Source: Niebla homalea (lineage: Eukaryota > Ascomycota > Lecanoromycetes > Lecanorales > Ramalinaceae). Taken from it: a stretch of 64,000 nt of DNA. Of the stretch, positions 10,866-21,913 are shown piece by piece. The position numbers were made by a program, and so were the translations under genes. Every line of letters starts with the position of its first letter. Within the stretch, counting starts at the first letter, position 1. The notes below the pieces were generated by a model. It saw nothing but the letters and a program-made list of their open reading frames with translations, did no database searches and was not told the origin of the DNA. The stretch spans positions 1,550,001 through 1,614,000 of the forward strand of contig JAHGAU010000002.1 in assembly GCA_019925105.1 (NCBI GenBank). Reading direction: 5' to 3'.

Positions 10866-11870
10866 TTACCTATAGTCTGCTGTCAGCTTTTCGCAATGCC
10901 TAAGAAAGAAAGCTGCAACGCTCGTTCCTCTTTTAGCTTCGGGCTTCGATGAAGCCATCAAATCTGGCCTTGGGGCAGGATGCAACCTTCCCCACGGCAC
11001 CACATACTTCCCTCCATCCTCGATGTTTGGTTCTGGTGACAGCCTTGCTCAAAGCTCGGTTTAGGCACCGATCTGAGTTGGATAGAGGAGCGGCGAGGTC
11101 AGAAACCCAGTATCCATGGCGCATGAGGGATTAGCCCGGCTTTCAAATTTCCAAGGTTCTACGTCAGGCATAGGATACATTTCGAGCCTACCTGATCCGC
11201 GAGTGCGTTAGCAAGGAACCAATTGCCCGGCTTTGAGTTTGCATAGTTCGCATAGTTCTTCTGTTGGCTTAGAAGTACACTTGTGAGATCTGAAATGTCC
11301 ATTCAACCATTCGGAGCTGATGCATCGACGGCGATTGAGAAAGTCCATATCAAACGCACAGCAGCCGGAGAGGTGCTTTCTGCAGTATGGATGAGCGTTG
11401 GTACGCGAATTGCATGAGAAGGTGATGGCCTAGGCAGTTGGTAGCCATTTGCAGCTCATGCCCTGGTGCAGAGACGGAGCCCCTGGGTGAAAGGGAGACA
11501 CCTGCATACAAGACGTCAAGTCTATATTCTTCGGCATTGAAGGCCTCTAAAGCTGGTTTGATGGTCGTCAAGTTCTCAGGAGAAAGCAAGAGGAAGATGA
11601 GCTCACCAGACGCAGTCGTTGAAACGGCTTTGATTCTCGCGATTGCTGCCTGTGGGTTGGCTTCTGAGCGACTGGCAAGGTACACTTTGGCGCCGGCATA
11701 AAAAAGGAGGGCGCGGAGCTCACGACCAATCCCTGATGCGCCTCCTGTTATAATGAAGTCTTTGCCTTTTTGGCTGGGAAGGTTGGCTTCTGTCCAAGTT
11801 GGATGTGGTTGAGAGGATTTTGAGAAGGTAGCCCCTATTTTGGGTCGGACCTGGAAGCACTTGATGCAAG
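10866..11870 (-). pseudogene. Dead short-chain dehydrogenase/reductase
   Basis: A full-length fungal SDR can be followed from KDFIITGGASGIGREL (Rossmann glycine motif, about 11720-11770) through KVYLASRSE, GELIFLLLSPENLTTIK, ATNCLGHHLL, AVRLIWTFSIAVDASAP, NYANYANSKPGNWFLA (catalytic-region YxNSK) to EDGGKYVVPWGRLHPAPRP. Reading it needs a frame change near 11390 and another near 11090. Stops sit at 11303-11305 (TGA), 11061-11063 (TAA) and, shortly after, a TGA where the family has Trp. No ATG precedes the Rossmann segment. The lesions are spread along the whole length, so this is a decayed gene and not a sequencing slip. Confidence 0.85.
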
Positions 11871-12308
11871 ACTGTAGTGAGAATAGAGTAACGCGTGTCG
11901 TACTGTTGTCGAAAAACAGGACTCCAGCTGTTTCTCTTCTCTAATCTCTCATCTCCTTAGTCTAAATGTAAGGTTTGATTATTGCATGACTCTTGCAAGG
12001 CTAAGAATGGAGCCTCTGGCGTTCAGGAACGAGATTCTATACTTTGGTGAGCCGTCGACGTCGGATGCGTACGCAGAATTTCCCTTCGCTGCGACTGCGA
12101 CTGCGACTATGACTGTGGCTATGACTTGGAGATCTGCAAGCTATCCTTTCACGCTTTGCCGGTGATGCCTGACGGTGATCTGACCTGGAAGAAACGTCAT
12201 TGACTGAATGGCCCTGCGATGCGCGCATGGCCCACACTTGCGAGGGATCTACCTATCAACTCCACAGTCTGCTGACATCAGCACTAGGCCAGTCCAATAA
12301 TCTGAAGA
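11871..12308. other. Intergenic with short hexamer tandem repeat
   Basis: Between the pseudogene and the DUF985 gene. At about 12090-12120 there is a GCGACT tandem (three near-perfect units, then decayed copies), giving an Arg-Ser/His-Ser string on the minus strand. No gene is supported. Confidence 0.4.
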
Positions 12309-12416
12309 ATGACTGGCACATTCCGAATCCACTGCACACTTGAAGCTCCAGCAAAGCTTTGGAGAGTACTACATCACCAACCATCAAACTGCGCTAAAGC
12401 TCACAGTCTGCTTGTC

Positions 12417-13155
12417 ATGGCTCAGGCTTCTACCTCAGTACATATGGCATCAGCGTGTCAGCCGTCTTTCAGTCCATCACCTGATCAGCTCGAAACAACA
12501 GCTGTCCAGTCGGTCATCGGCAAGCTCGAGCTTATCAAGCACCCAGAAGGCGGCTATTTCGCCGAGACCGATCGAGACACCCGCAGAGTCCCGAACCCGT
12601 TTATTGTGAATGAAGGGTCAAGTGACTCTACCCGCGCAGCTTCGACGACGATCTACTACTTCTTGACACCGGTGGCTCCTCAAGGCATGTTTCACCGCAA
12701 TAAGGCTCGTACGATGCACACGCTGCACTGGGGCCGCGGGCGTTATGTTGTCATTCACGCGGACGAGCGTGGCGACGATGGTGCAAAGGCTCGAGTGGAA
12801 AGCTTTGTAGTTGGTAAAGATATCGAAGCTGGGGAGAGGATGCAGTGGATGGTTGATGGTGGTAAATTCAAAGCCAGCTTCCTTCTGCCGGACGCACAGG
12901 ACTGTAATGGCAAGAACGTCAGCGGTGGACTCTTGATCTCAGAGGCATGTGTTGTCCCTCAGCCATTTACCTCAACGTCCCACCGGTCTCGCGCACACGC
13001 CAATCGAGGTCAATTGAATGCTAACATGACTTCATTAGACGGTGGTCCCTGGCTTCGAGTTTGAAGACCACGACTTCTTGACGCCAGAGAGTCTCAAAGA
13101 TCTTGCGGACCCTGCACAGAGTAAGAGTCTCTCGTGGCTTGTCAGGAGTAATTGA
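12417..13155 (+). CDS. DUF985 cupin-family protein
   Basis: Small double-stranded beta-helix protein of the DUF985 family (PF06172); biochemical role unknown. Exons 12417-12944 and 13039-13155 give 214 codons. Family landmarks: LIKHPEGGYFAETDR, TTIYYFLTP, MFHRNKARTMHTLHWGRG, GGLLISE then TVVPGFEFEDHDFL directly across the splice, and a C-terminal LSWLVR. The intron begins with GC rather than GT (GAG/GCATGTG) and ends ATTAG, with GCTAAC as branch site. An in-frame upstream ATG at 12309 would add 36 residues and could encode a leader; the MAQAS start is preferred because family similarity begins after it. Confidence 0.85.
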
Positions 13156-13491
13156 CATCTCATGACGATGGCTTGTACCCTACTTCCGGTGTGCAAACAT
13201 CAACTTGATCATGGTCCCCTCTTTCAATGTTCCTTACTTTGTGTTTCTTTCGTGGCAGGACACAAATTGTGATGCTATGTGTGTACACTCTTAAAGCTGC
13301 TTCAGTGCAGGTTCTCCTGCATTCTGCTGAGCCGTATAGAGGCCGTGCTTTTCACCCCGGGAGCCGGACAACTTGGTGCTACTGACTTTCCAAGGCCTGC
13401 GATGTCTGGATTAATGAATGTTTCGCGCAAAGTGGCCTCTAACATCTGCGGTTCAACCGTTTCTGGTTCCTGGAACCAGTATCCGGGCACA

Positions 13492-15814
13492 TCACCCCAC
13501 GCTGTTTCCCTCCGCAGCAGGCGCGCTCTCAAAGGAACTGGCAGTGAACCCTTCCAGATCTACGTGCATGCTCCTAGGCCGACTGACGAACGGATCGAAA
13601 TGCTCTTCTTGGACAATAATACTTGAAACATTGTTCTCAAGGTCTGCTGTTTCTGCGGTGTTCAGCCTGTTGATTCTTGTATCAGTGCTGTCTCGAGCAG
13701 TGTGCCTGAGATCCTTCCACAAAGGCCGCATGCTTTCGAACGGTAAGCCACCTGCTGTTTGATGCTTATAAACTTGATCCGCTGCCGCAATTCCAATTTG
13801 TCCAAGGGTCAGTCTATCAAGTCGACTCCATGATAGCGCGGCGAGCGTGTTCCATAAAGCTACCTGCCTTTGCCGCGGTGACAGATTCAGGGAATGCCCA
13901 ATGGTTCTTGTCGCATAATAGTCTGCAATCCTCTCTGCCATCAGTGTTTGCGCCAAAGGACCAAGTATGCCGAGCTCGAGCATTCGACCAACCCACTTCG
14001 CCGCGATGTCTGCGGTGGACGGGCCACGCGCATGTAAAAGCTCTGCGGCTGCCACAAGACACCTCGTAGCTCCCATTGGATCAGAGCACCTTGTAACATA
14101 CGAATAGACTGCAGTTTCTAACCATTGGTCAACGGCGTCTGCCCTAGGCCTGGATTGAGGGGCAGTCAGCAGCAACGAAGTGATGGCGGACATTTCGTTT
14201 GCTGCAGCGTGATACGCCCACGCTTTGTCGTGACTAAAGTCAGAGCGGACGAAATCGTAAGTGGAGCTGGCCAGTTTCCAGTCGCGTAGCATTACAGCAT
14301 AATCAGCAAGCTGCCGCATGAGCGCCTCCGGTGACTCAGGGGGATAGAAGCGCGTTTGAACATTGTAATTGCTGCTCCCAGCATTTCCAGACGAATCTGA
14401 GCCTGCAGCATTTGACTTGCTCGAGCCAAACGCCGTCCACCGCTTTGAGAGCGACATGAATCTGCCGCTTATTCCTCGACGACGGGAGGCGACTTGATCA
14501 TTCCAAGTCATGACACGGCTCTCCATGAACGGGACGACTGATTGCGTAATCATTTCTCGGATCAAGGCATTAATCGCAACGGCATCAGATTCGGAAACGC
14601 TTGGCTCAGCTAGACCAATGTCTATGAGATCTGTAGGAATTATCAGCCATGTCTACGGCGGGCAGGAAGAACGATGTACCCTTTTCGCGTAGCTCTGCTA
14701 ATTCCTCTCCCGCGGATCTGAGTACACTCGGAGGTACTGGGACGCTGTCGTCGTCAGTCGTGACACACTGCGAGCTTTTCAACCTTAGGAGGTGGCAATG
14801 CAGGCCAAAGTGCCGTTTCATCATATGGTATAGTGCAGTAGACTTAGTGATATCATCGTTCTCTTCATCGTGAACTAGGACGTAGTATCTCAAATACTCA
14901 GTGCCAACAAAACTCGGTATATTTGGGTTCCCACGTCCTGACTGCGCATATAGATGTCGTAGAGCCTCGATGGGTGCAGGATTTCGGGAGCTGACAGCTA
15001 TCAGACATGCTACAGGATGTGCGAATGTCTCGTAGGGTACCATGGGTCTGCTCGCAACCAGCTTGCGAACGTACTCTAAGAACAATGGCGAAGATGGTCT
15101 CGGTTCTTTTTGTGTAGCATCGTAGCCATTGGCAGTGACCTTCTCAGGAGAGGACGTGTGAGACTTATCTTGCGACTTCAGATATTGGTTGAGGATCTCT
15201 TCGAATATCTCCTCTGAAGGGGCATCCCTTTCGCCTTGAGGTTGCGATTGCAAAGATTGAGAAGGGCCCACCCAGCTGGATGTGGATATTGTGTCTACCT
15301 CCTTCAACGGACCGATCTTGCAAAATTTGACCCCAAAATCATCCCAGGCCCGGCTTCCCCCAACACTGTCCCTGATGATTACTTTGCCTTGTACATTCTC
15401 CCCAAACGGCCTGAGGAGAGCGCACAAGCCGCCATGAAACCCTTTTTGCCGCACAAAGTCATCGACATCAGGGGAAGCGTAGATCGACACACATGGCGCA
15501 AATGATCTGACGATTGAATGCTTTACTTTGGCATTCCAATCCGCTGTTGCTGTAGACAAATTCGTGGGGGAGCTTGCAGATCTGCTCACGCTGCGACGCT
15601 GGGCTGTGGAGATAGTGGACGGGCTTGAATTGGCGAGTGACTCTTGTCTAAGGAGCTCTGATCCACTATGAAAAGACGAGTACGCTTTCGAGGTTGCTGA
15701 GATGTCGGGAATACTGGTCGAGGACGGGTTCGGCGGGGGAAGGGGGCGGTAAGGTAGTGGAGGTCCCTCCTCTTGGAAGCTGCCAGTGCTGGAGTTCTCA
15801 GCGAATGGTGTCAT
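13492..15814 (-). CDS. TRS85: TRAPP-III subunit Trs85 / TRAPPC8
   Basis: Subunit of the TRAPPIII Rab-GEF complex that activates Ypt1 in autophagy and secretion at the Golgi and phagophore. Exons (minus) 15814-14680 and 14630-13492 total 757 codons. Recognised segments: FAPCVSIYASPDVDDFVRQK, GFHGGLCALLRPFGENV, FAHPVACLIAVSSRNPAPIE, YYVLVHDEENDDITKS, HFGLHCHLLRLKSSQC, then VMTWNDQVASRRRGISGRFM, FYPPESPEALMRQLADYAVM and LRDWKLASSTYD. The N-terminal 90 residues are Ser/Pro-rich and probably disordered. The 49-nt intron 14631-14679 (GTACAT...CTACAG) lies in an otherwise open exon and is needed to join the frames. The C-terminus is shorter than in some homologues. Confidence 0.9.
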
Positions 15815-16307
15815 GGGAACCTTGGAGGTTGGTCCTCATTGGACGTTGGATGTGCTGGATTTACGTATTCATCTTTCCAAGGGCATGCTCATCAAGCTCG
15901 GACTGATGGAGGTAATCCCATCTTCAGGGGGCACATAAACTTCTTATTGGTATCAGTGGAGCTATGGAAAGGTTAGGAGCTCGGGATCGAAAGGGACGGA
16001 GGTACTCCGTAGAGATCAAAATATAGGGAATCCGCGGAGTTCTGAGTTGTGCTGGGGAAGCCGCCCTCCACCGGGGCACTCGCCGCCAGCCCGCAATTGG
16101 GGGCCTCAGGGTGTTCTGGTGGCCGCGCTTTATCGATAAGCAAACAAGTCATACCTATCAACACGTTCTGACTCCTCTGGTCCACATCACATACAGCGCG
16201 CACTTCTTAGGGAGACTTATTGAATAGCTGCACTGTGTTGCATGAAGCCTGGGCCTCCAAGCATCTTTGCGGGCGATGCCTGATCTTTGAGTGGTGGCTT
16301 TGAGGGA
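15815..16307. other. Divergent intergenic region, TRS85/CHM7
   Basis: Nearly 500 bp between divergent start codons. Short frames on the minus strand are antisense to the first CHM7 exon or have no support. Probably the shared promoter region. Confidence 0.4.
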
Positions 16308-17878
16308 ATGTCGGAGCTTTTGGATTTCTTGTTGGTCTCTGAAGGGGATTTCCGCCAGTATGTTCGACGCCTTATGATATAGCCTTCTCATAGCAAGAAG
16401 GCCTCATATACTCATTCGTAGTCGACTACAGGGCCCGGCTTCCTTCGCTATATTCGGACTTTCAGTTACAGCGCAACTCTAACCCTGATGGATTTGCGGC
16501 CAATTACACAGCGTGGATCAATGCACTGAGTCAGGCTGCGCAACATGAGCTACTCCCTAGCTCAGGGGCTGGCAAAGATACCTTGACAATAACAACGGGC
16601 GAGAATTTGCTACAGGCATTGGGTACGAAAGAATGGGGTCGGCCGTTGGCTTTGGGATCAGTGATTGTGGGTACTCCCAAGCTTGAGTCATAGAGGCAAG
16701 AGAATGCTGATGTGTTATGGATAGGAAGAGGGTCTATCGCAACGTCACTTGATTCCCTTTTCCGAGTTCCTGAATGCCAGGACCAACATCAACACCCAGT
16801 CGTGGACCTCGCGTTCTTGGTGGCTACTGTCATGGGGCCTGAAGCAGCTTGGCATCTTCAGCACTGCTTCCACCGGGAGATTGCCAGCTGATCGCTTTGT
16901 CATCCTAGGAAATGTAGAGGTCTGTACTCCCGGGTCGGAACCCAGATGATTCTGACGGGCATCAGGATGCTGCAACCAAGGTCTTGACGCGTATGGGTGG
17001 AAAGACCAACAGAATTGACCGAACGTTTCCCATGAGAGCTTTTCGAAGGGAGACCAGCGAACTGTTGCACCTTTCACAGGGCATGTCAGATACTGATTTG
17101 GATGTACTCCTCATCTACCTATTCCGTGACAAAAGAACGGCGTTCTTCGACAAACACGTAGGAGCTGCCGTATCCCCCTTCTTTGCTGTGCTGAAATTCT
17201 TCGCAGACAGTAGTGATCCAAGGGGGCGAGACCGAGCCCCGACAATTGACAGACCAGGACTCCACGATAGCCTCTCTAAAGGCCAGCATTAGCGAGCTTC
17301 AGGCACAAGTCGATCAGCTTTCCACTCTCATCGTTTCTGCATCCGAGAGGGCGAAGATGGCCGTGTCTGAAGGACACCGCTCGGTGGCTATGACAGCCAT
17401 AAGGTCCAGAAAATCATACGAAAAAAGACTCGAGCAACGAGGAACAACCCTTTCCCAGCTCGAAGAAGTGTACAGCAAGATTGAACAGGCGGCAGACCAA
17501 GCCTCCATGATTCGTATCATGCAAGCAAGTACAGATGTTCTCAAGAGCTTGACTAGAGAGACTGGAGGCGTCGAGAAGGCTCAGGATATTGCCAACCAGT
17601 TACGTGAACAAGTCAGTAATGTTGATGAGGTGGGCAACGTCATCCGGTCGACAGATCAAGAAATCGCGCCTGTCGATGAGGATGCCGTGGATGAGGAGCT
17701 CGAAGAGATGCTGCGTGAGGAGAAGGCACGAGAGGAGAAGCGGAAGCTCCATGAGGAGGAGATGAAGCTCGGTACCGCTCCAAAAGTGCCAACTTTCATA
17801 CCATCAGATGCGGGTGATACGACCCCAACCCACCGCGAAGAGGCCTCTCTTTCGCATGTCCAGCAGGCCATTGGGTGA
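16308..17878 (+). CDS. CHM7: CHMP7/Chm7-like ESCRT-III (SNF7 family) protein
   Basis: ESCRT-III-related factor; CHMP7/Chm7 acts at the inner nuclear membrane in nuclear-envelope surveillance. Five exons, 16308-16357, 16432-16666, 16725-16919, 16966-17157 and 17207-17878, give 447 codons. The first 50-nt exon encodes MSELLDFLLVSEGDFR and splices to ARLPSLYSDFQLQRN. The N-terminal winged-helix region (GRPLALGSVI, SWWLLSWGLKQLGIF) is followed by the SNF7 coiled-coil: ASISELQAQVDQLSTLI, then a Lys/Arg-rich helix and EDAVDEELEEMLREEKAREE near the C-terminus, which resembles a MIM-type acidic helix. The family was recognised by domain order; orthology to Chm7 is inferred. Confidence 0.85.
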
Positions 17879-18206
17879 GCATCTTCATGCCTGGCGTGCA
17901 ATGTTGTCCTTTTCCATAATGCAACAAAATCACCAATTTCATGGGGTGGTACAAAACCCTCCGAGGTGAAAGCCAAAGGGTTCAAATCCCAAATCCCAAA
18001 TTTGGAGAACAAGCCTGGAGCTTAAAGAAGACGATAATACGCATCTTCTAGTTTAAGCAAGGCAAATCGGCCATGGCTTGGCCAGGTCATAAATTGCCAG
18101 TGATGGCTCGCCAGAATTTGCCAGAACATGGAGTCATCATCCCGAATGCACCATTCCATACGCGCTTGAGAGTCCTTGGGTAAGGATGATCGAGTGCACC
18201 CTCGTG
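17879..18206. other. Convergent intergenic gap
   Basis: 3' ends of CHM7 and RAD18 face each other. Contains a sequence resembling a tRNA T-loop at about 17978-17990, but no tRNA fold (see rejected items). Confidence 0.4.
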
Positions 18207-19436
18207 CTATCCAGCATCGTCAGCCAGGTCAACGACATTCAGGTGCGTAATATCCCCGCGCGTGGGCAACTCTGTTGCTTTTCCTCTTTGACAAGCGCCG
18301 CCATTGGCCACTGACAAGCTGTCATTGGTCCTTGCACCATCTACATCCGAGGAGCCCATTCCATTGTTGACCTGGTCGGTACATTGCTCACCATCGCTCG
18401 AAGGCTTCTCAGAGCGACCTTTGAGTTTGGCATTGGCAATCAGCTTTTTGAAATCTGTATCGTGGCTCGTTGCCCATGCAGCACCGTCGAAGTCTTTGTG
18501 CATGACAGAGGAGGTGTTGGGGCCTGCGCTGTCCGTCAAGTGGCGTCCCTGGGTTTTATCCCAGATCTCCAATTCACGCAGCAGATCTCTCTTGGACTTC
18601 CGTCTTCTCGAATCGCAATTGGCGTTGACAAGATTGACCCATTCTGTGTGCCTCTTCATCAGGAGAGCCTTTGGACCATGATTTGGTATGCCAAGCTCGG
18701 CAAGCTTTTTCCGCAGTTGAGTGTCCTTGAGCAGGGAGTAGTTGATCTGGGGAAGTCGTTCCATAGGTCCAACGAAATCAGACTGGTTGGTCCGACCAAA
18801 ATAACCTGAGTTCGTCGGCGCAGCCGATGTGGTCGATTTCACAGCCGTTCCATTGTGCACATCCAAATGGGGGAAAACCTTCTCGGGCTTCATACGCTTC
18901 TGACATATCGGACAAGCGGAAAGTCCGTCATCTGGCTGATAATCACCATCAAAATCACCATCGTTCATGCCATCCAAGTCACCCAAGGGCTGCGTAGATG
19001 CTTCTCTGTGCTGCGATCTCGTTTTTCGTCTCCTAGTATCCACCTCTTCCAAAGCCTCCTCTTCTGTGTCCGAATTCTGCACCTCCCTTTTCCGCTTTGC
19101 TTTGGGCATCACAGAAGCATTTGCACCAACGTCCTTGCCCAGCTGAAGCATACTAGGTCTGGCACTCTGAAAAGATTCCACCACCTCTCGAACGGTCCAA
19201 TTTTGCCTGAGTTTCATCATTTGATCCGGGCTTCGACACGTTGGACAGATTCCATCCTCGGTCAAGCACCTGCGTATACACAGGGAACAAAATGTATGGC
19301 AACAAGACGTGATCATCGGAGTGTTGAAGAAGTCCTTGCAGACTTGACATCGAAGAGCAGATTCAACAGCGCCTAACTTGGAAGCCCGGGTTTCCAACCA
19401 GTCTGTAGGGTCGGCAACTTCGAATGACTTATCCAT
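18207..19436 (-). CDS. RAD18: Rad18 postreplication-repair E3 ubiquitin ligase
   Basis: E3 ligase that, with Rad6, monoubiquitinates PCNA at stalled forks. 409 codons from ATG 19434-19436; the frame extends upstream to 19598 with other ATGs but homology starts at MDKSFEVADPTDWL. Order of domains: C3HC4 RING (about residues 31-70: CQVCKDFFNTPM, CCHTFCSLCIRRCL, CPTCR), a bipartite basic segment (KAKRKR), a UBZ4-type zinc finger (CPICQKRMKPEKVFPHLDVH), and a SAP domain (LRKKLAELGIPNHGPKALLM). This is the canonical Rad18 architecture. The tail is low complexity. It diverges from POLD3. Confidence 0.93.
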   Translation of the reverse strand: MDKSFEVADPTDWLETRASKLGAVESALRCQVCKDFFNTPMITSCCHTFCSLCIRRCLTEDGICPTCRSPDQMMKLRQNWTVREVVESFQSARPSMLQLGKDVGANASVMPKAKRKREVQNSDTEEEALEEVDTRRRKTRSQHREASTQPLGDLDGMNDGDFDGDYQPDDGLSACPICQKRMKPEKVFPHLDVHNGTAVKSTTSAAPTNSGYFGRTNQSDFVGPMERLPQINYSLLKDTQLRKKLAELGIPNHGPKALLMKRHTEWVNLVNANCDSRRRKSKRDLLRELEIWDKTQGRHLTDSAGPNTSSVMHKDFDGAAWATSHDTDFKKLIANAKLKGRSEKPSSDGEQCTDQVNNGMGSSDVDGARTNDSLSVANGGACQRGKATELPTRGDITHLNVVDLADDAG

Positions 19437-19787
19437 CTCCGTCGACTGTGGGCGCGCTGAACACGCACATACAAATCGAAGTGCCCGGTGGACCAGCGCC
19501 GCCGATATGAACGTCAAGTCGGCGTGGGAAGACGTACTTGATGTTGCTTGATCTTGAATAACGGTTAAACCTCGGTCGAACAATGAAACGCGATTCAAAC
19601 GCGTCGATGAATGATCTTCTACTTAATGATGTGGCCGAATTGGGGAATCCGGATGCTTTGAACTTTGGGATAGAATTCTGTGGATGTGGAATGCTTTCGA
19701 TGTGACCCTCTGTGTCTTGCGGAAATCAGGACGAGATCTGAGAAGACAAAACCCAGTCCTGCCCAAATCTATCAGGCCGACGCAGCA
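19437..19787. promoter_or_regulatory. Shared RAD18-POLD3 divergent promoter region
   Basis: Only 351 bp separate the ATGs of two divergent genes that both act in damage-tolerant replication. No defined operator could be identified by eye. The upstream extension of the RAD18 frame to 19598 is taken as 5' leader. Confidence 0.4.
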
Positions 19788-21627
19788 ATGACGGATTATA
19801 AAACCTACCTGGCCGCTAGCGTACTGAATGAGGGCAAGAATGTAAGCCAATATGTTCTCACAACTTGGACTTTGACTGAACTCTTCTTCTAAAAGGTCTC
19901 ATATCGTTTGCTAAGCAGAGAGCTGAAAGTTCACTGTAACATAGCGAAGCGAATGCTCTATGATTTCCATATTCATCAAAACGCCCGAAAGAAGGCTTCA
20001 GTTCATGCATGTTACTTAGTCCATGGCACTCCAAAGGTAGACAGGAATCTGCCTACAAATGGTCATGTTACGGCAGATGGCGATGATGTTACGATGCAGA
20101 GCAGTCCCTTTCAAAGCAGTAGTCAAATGCCACAGCAGGATCAGGAGGAGCCTGGTATTCCTGTCAGGAGCATTAGCTTGGTGAGAGAGGAAGATCTGGA
20201 AGGTAGGACCATATCCAAAGCAAGACGCCTCGGACGTTGTTGTGACCATCTGATTGTTCCTTTCTCTCCGTAGAGCTGAAAAGCACGTATGACCAGATTG
20301 AATCCATTCACATCTACAGCCTAGGCCCAAGCTCAGTACAGGTAAGACGCAGATGACCACAAAAAGGTTTTTATTTGACGTAGATAAGAATCTTGAAGTT
20401 TTATCAGAATGCAACCGCATGGTCACGAAGCATCTCATCATCGAGGACCCCCTTGTCTTCGGCAAACAGTACGGGGTCATTCAGAACCGCAAGGCTAAAG
20501 TAAGAAGATACTGAATCTGCTACTCAAGCCGCTCTGATGAGTCTGCAGCGGAGGACCAGATCTTATCCGCCTGGCGTAACTCCCGCCATACCTGTCTCGA
20601 AGCATGTTGAAAGACCCAGCACGCCCAAGCCCCAAGCTTTGAACACAGCCAAAGTGATCAGCGGCAAACCAGAGCCATCCAGCAGCAAAGCCACCGCTCC
20701 TGACACTAGCACGGCCGACGACAAGCCTGCCAGCAAAGCACACCCTAAGGTGAAGCGAGAGGCTTCCGACATTTTCAAGTCTTTCTCAAAGTCCAGAACA
20801 AAGCCAAAATTGAAGACGGAGGACACATCAACATCTCTGGAGTCTGCAGCCGTCAGCATCGCCGAGGATTCTGTAAGCATCAGCGATTGACCTGATCATT
20901 GGAACGTTATTACTGACACTGGAGTAGCAAGGAAAATCCTCCGTTCAGGAAGATGGTAAGTCATGACCCAACTACGCTCATGAACTGGCACTGACGCATC
21001 ACAGAACCAATGAAGGACACCTCCGAGGACGAACAAGAAGCGGACTTTATCACCACCAGCAAGTCCAACCCATCCTCTGGCAAATCAAAGTCAGCAAGAG
21101 CCGAAGAGCTCCGACAGATGATGGACGAGGAAGAAGAAGGTGAGCATCAGCACCGCCAGCATTCTCCCACGCTCCCTCCACTGACGCCGACACTCTAGCA
21201 GATGAAGAGATGGAAGACGCAGCAGCACCTTCGCAAGCCGATGAACCTGCTCCTCAAGATGACTCCGAATCAATAGATCGACCAATCGCGCCCTCGGTAG
21301 AAGTTTCTCCAGAGCCGCCGATCACCACCAGCGGTGGCCGTCGTCGCGGCAGGAGGAAGGTCATGAAGAAAAAGACGATCAAGGATGAAGAAGGGTATCT
21401 TGGTAAGCCAATGCTCCGAAAATGTTCGCGTTGGCGAGCATACACTGTGAGACTGATGGCATATAATAGTGACCAAGGAGGAGCCGGCATGGGAGTCGTT
21501 CTCTGAAGACGAACCGCCTCCAGCCAAGGAAAGGACACCTTTCTCGACTGGCGGCTTGTCAAGGGCAAAGAAGCAGACCACGAAACCTGGGCAAGGGAAT
21601 ATCATGACCTTTTTCGGGAAGAAATAA
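19788..21627 (+). CDS. CDC27: DNA polymerase delta subunit 3 (Cdc27/Pol32/POLD3)
   Basis: Non-catalytic Pol delta subunit that links the polymerase to PCNA and Pol zeta. Exons: 19788-19841, 19896-20202, 20274-20341, 20384-20499, 20549-20872, 20928-20955, 21005-21139, 21202-21402, 21470-21627. N-terminal winged helix: MTDYKTYLAASVLNEGKN joined to VSYRLLSRELKVHCNIAKRM. Conserved STYDQIESIHIYSL and LEVLSECNRMV follow, then a long acidic/Lys-rich disordered tail and a C-terminal PIP box GNIMTFFGKK for PCNA. All junctions are in phase except intron 3: exon 4 must be read one base out of step with its only AG acceptor, so a one-base lesion or unusual splice is implied there. Confidence 0.87.
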
Positions 21628-21913
21628 CGACGTCCTTTCGGGATCGTTGTACAGTATAATCGGTAGCAAACTTTAACTGGTAGTACCGTTGCCTCAGCTT
21701 TGTGGCTTTGATGCAGTTATGCAGAATTGAACATGCTATTGTCAAAACATAGGGCTGGCATGTGATATGAATATTGATTTGTGCTAGGCTAGGTATTACA
21801 CAGGCAACTAGGTCTTTAGGTCATTGAATTAGGTAGGGAGTAGGTTTTGAGTCCCATAACCCTCCGTCATCGAATGGTCTGCCACTTGGCGAATCATTGG
21901 TGGAAACAAAGTC

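Noticed and set aside
17960..18010. Sequence GGTTCAAATCCC resembling a tRNA T-loop
   Set aside because: Only a three-pair T-stem forms and no acceptor stem, D-arm or anticodon arm can be drawn in the preceding 60 bases.
20287..20366. Alternative 80-nt POLD3 intron that would fix the phase conflict
   Set aside because: It would delete the conserved STYDQIESIHIYSL segment, so it was not used in the model.
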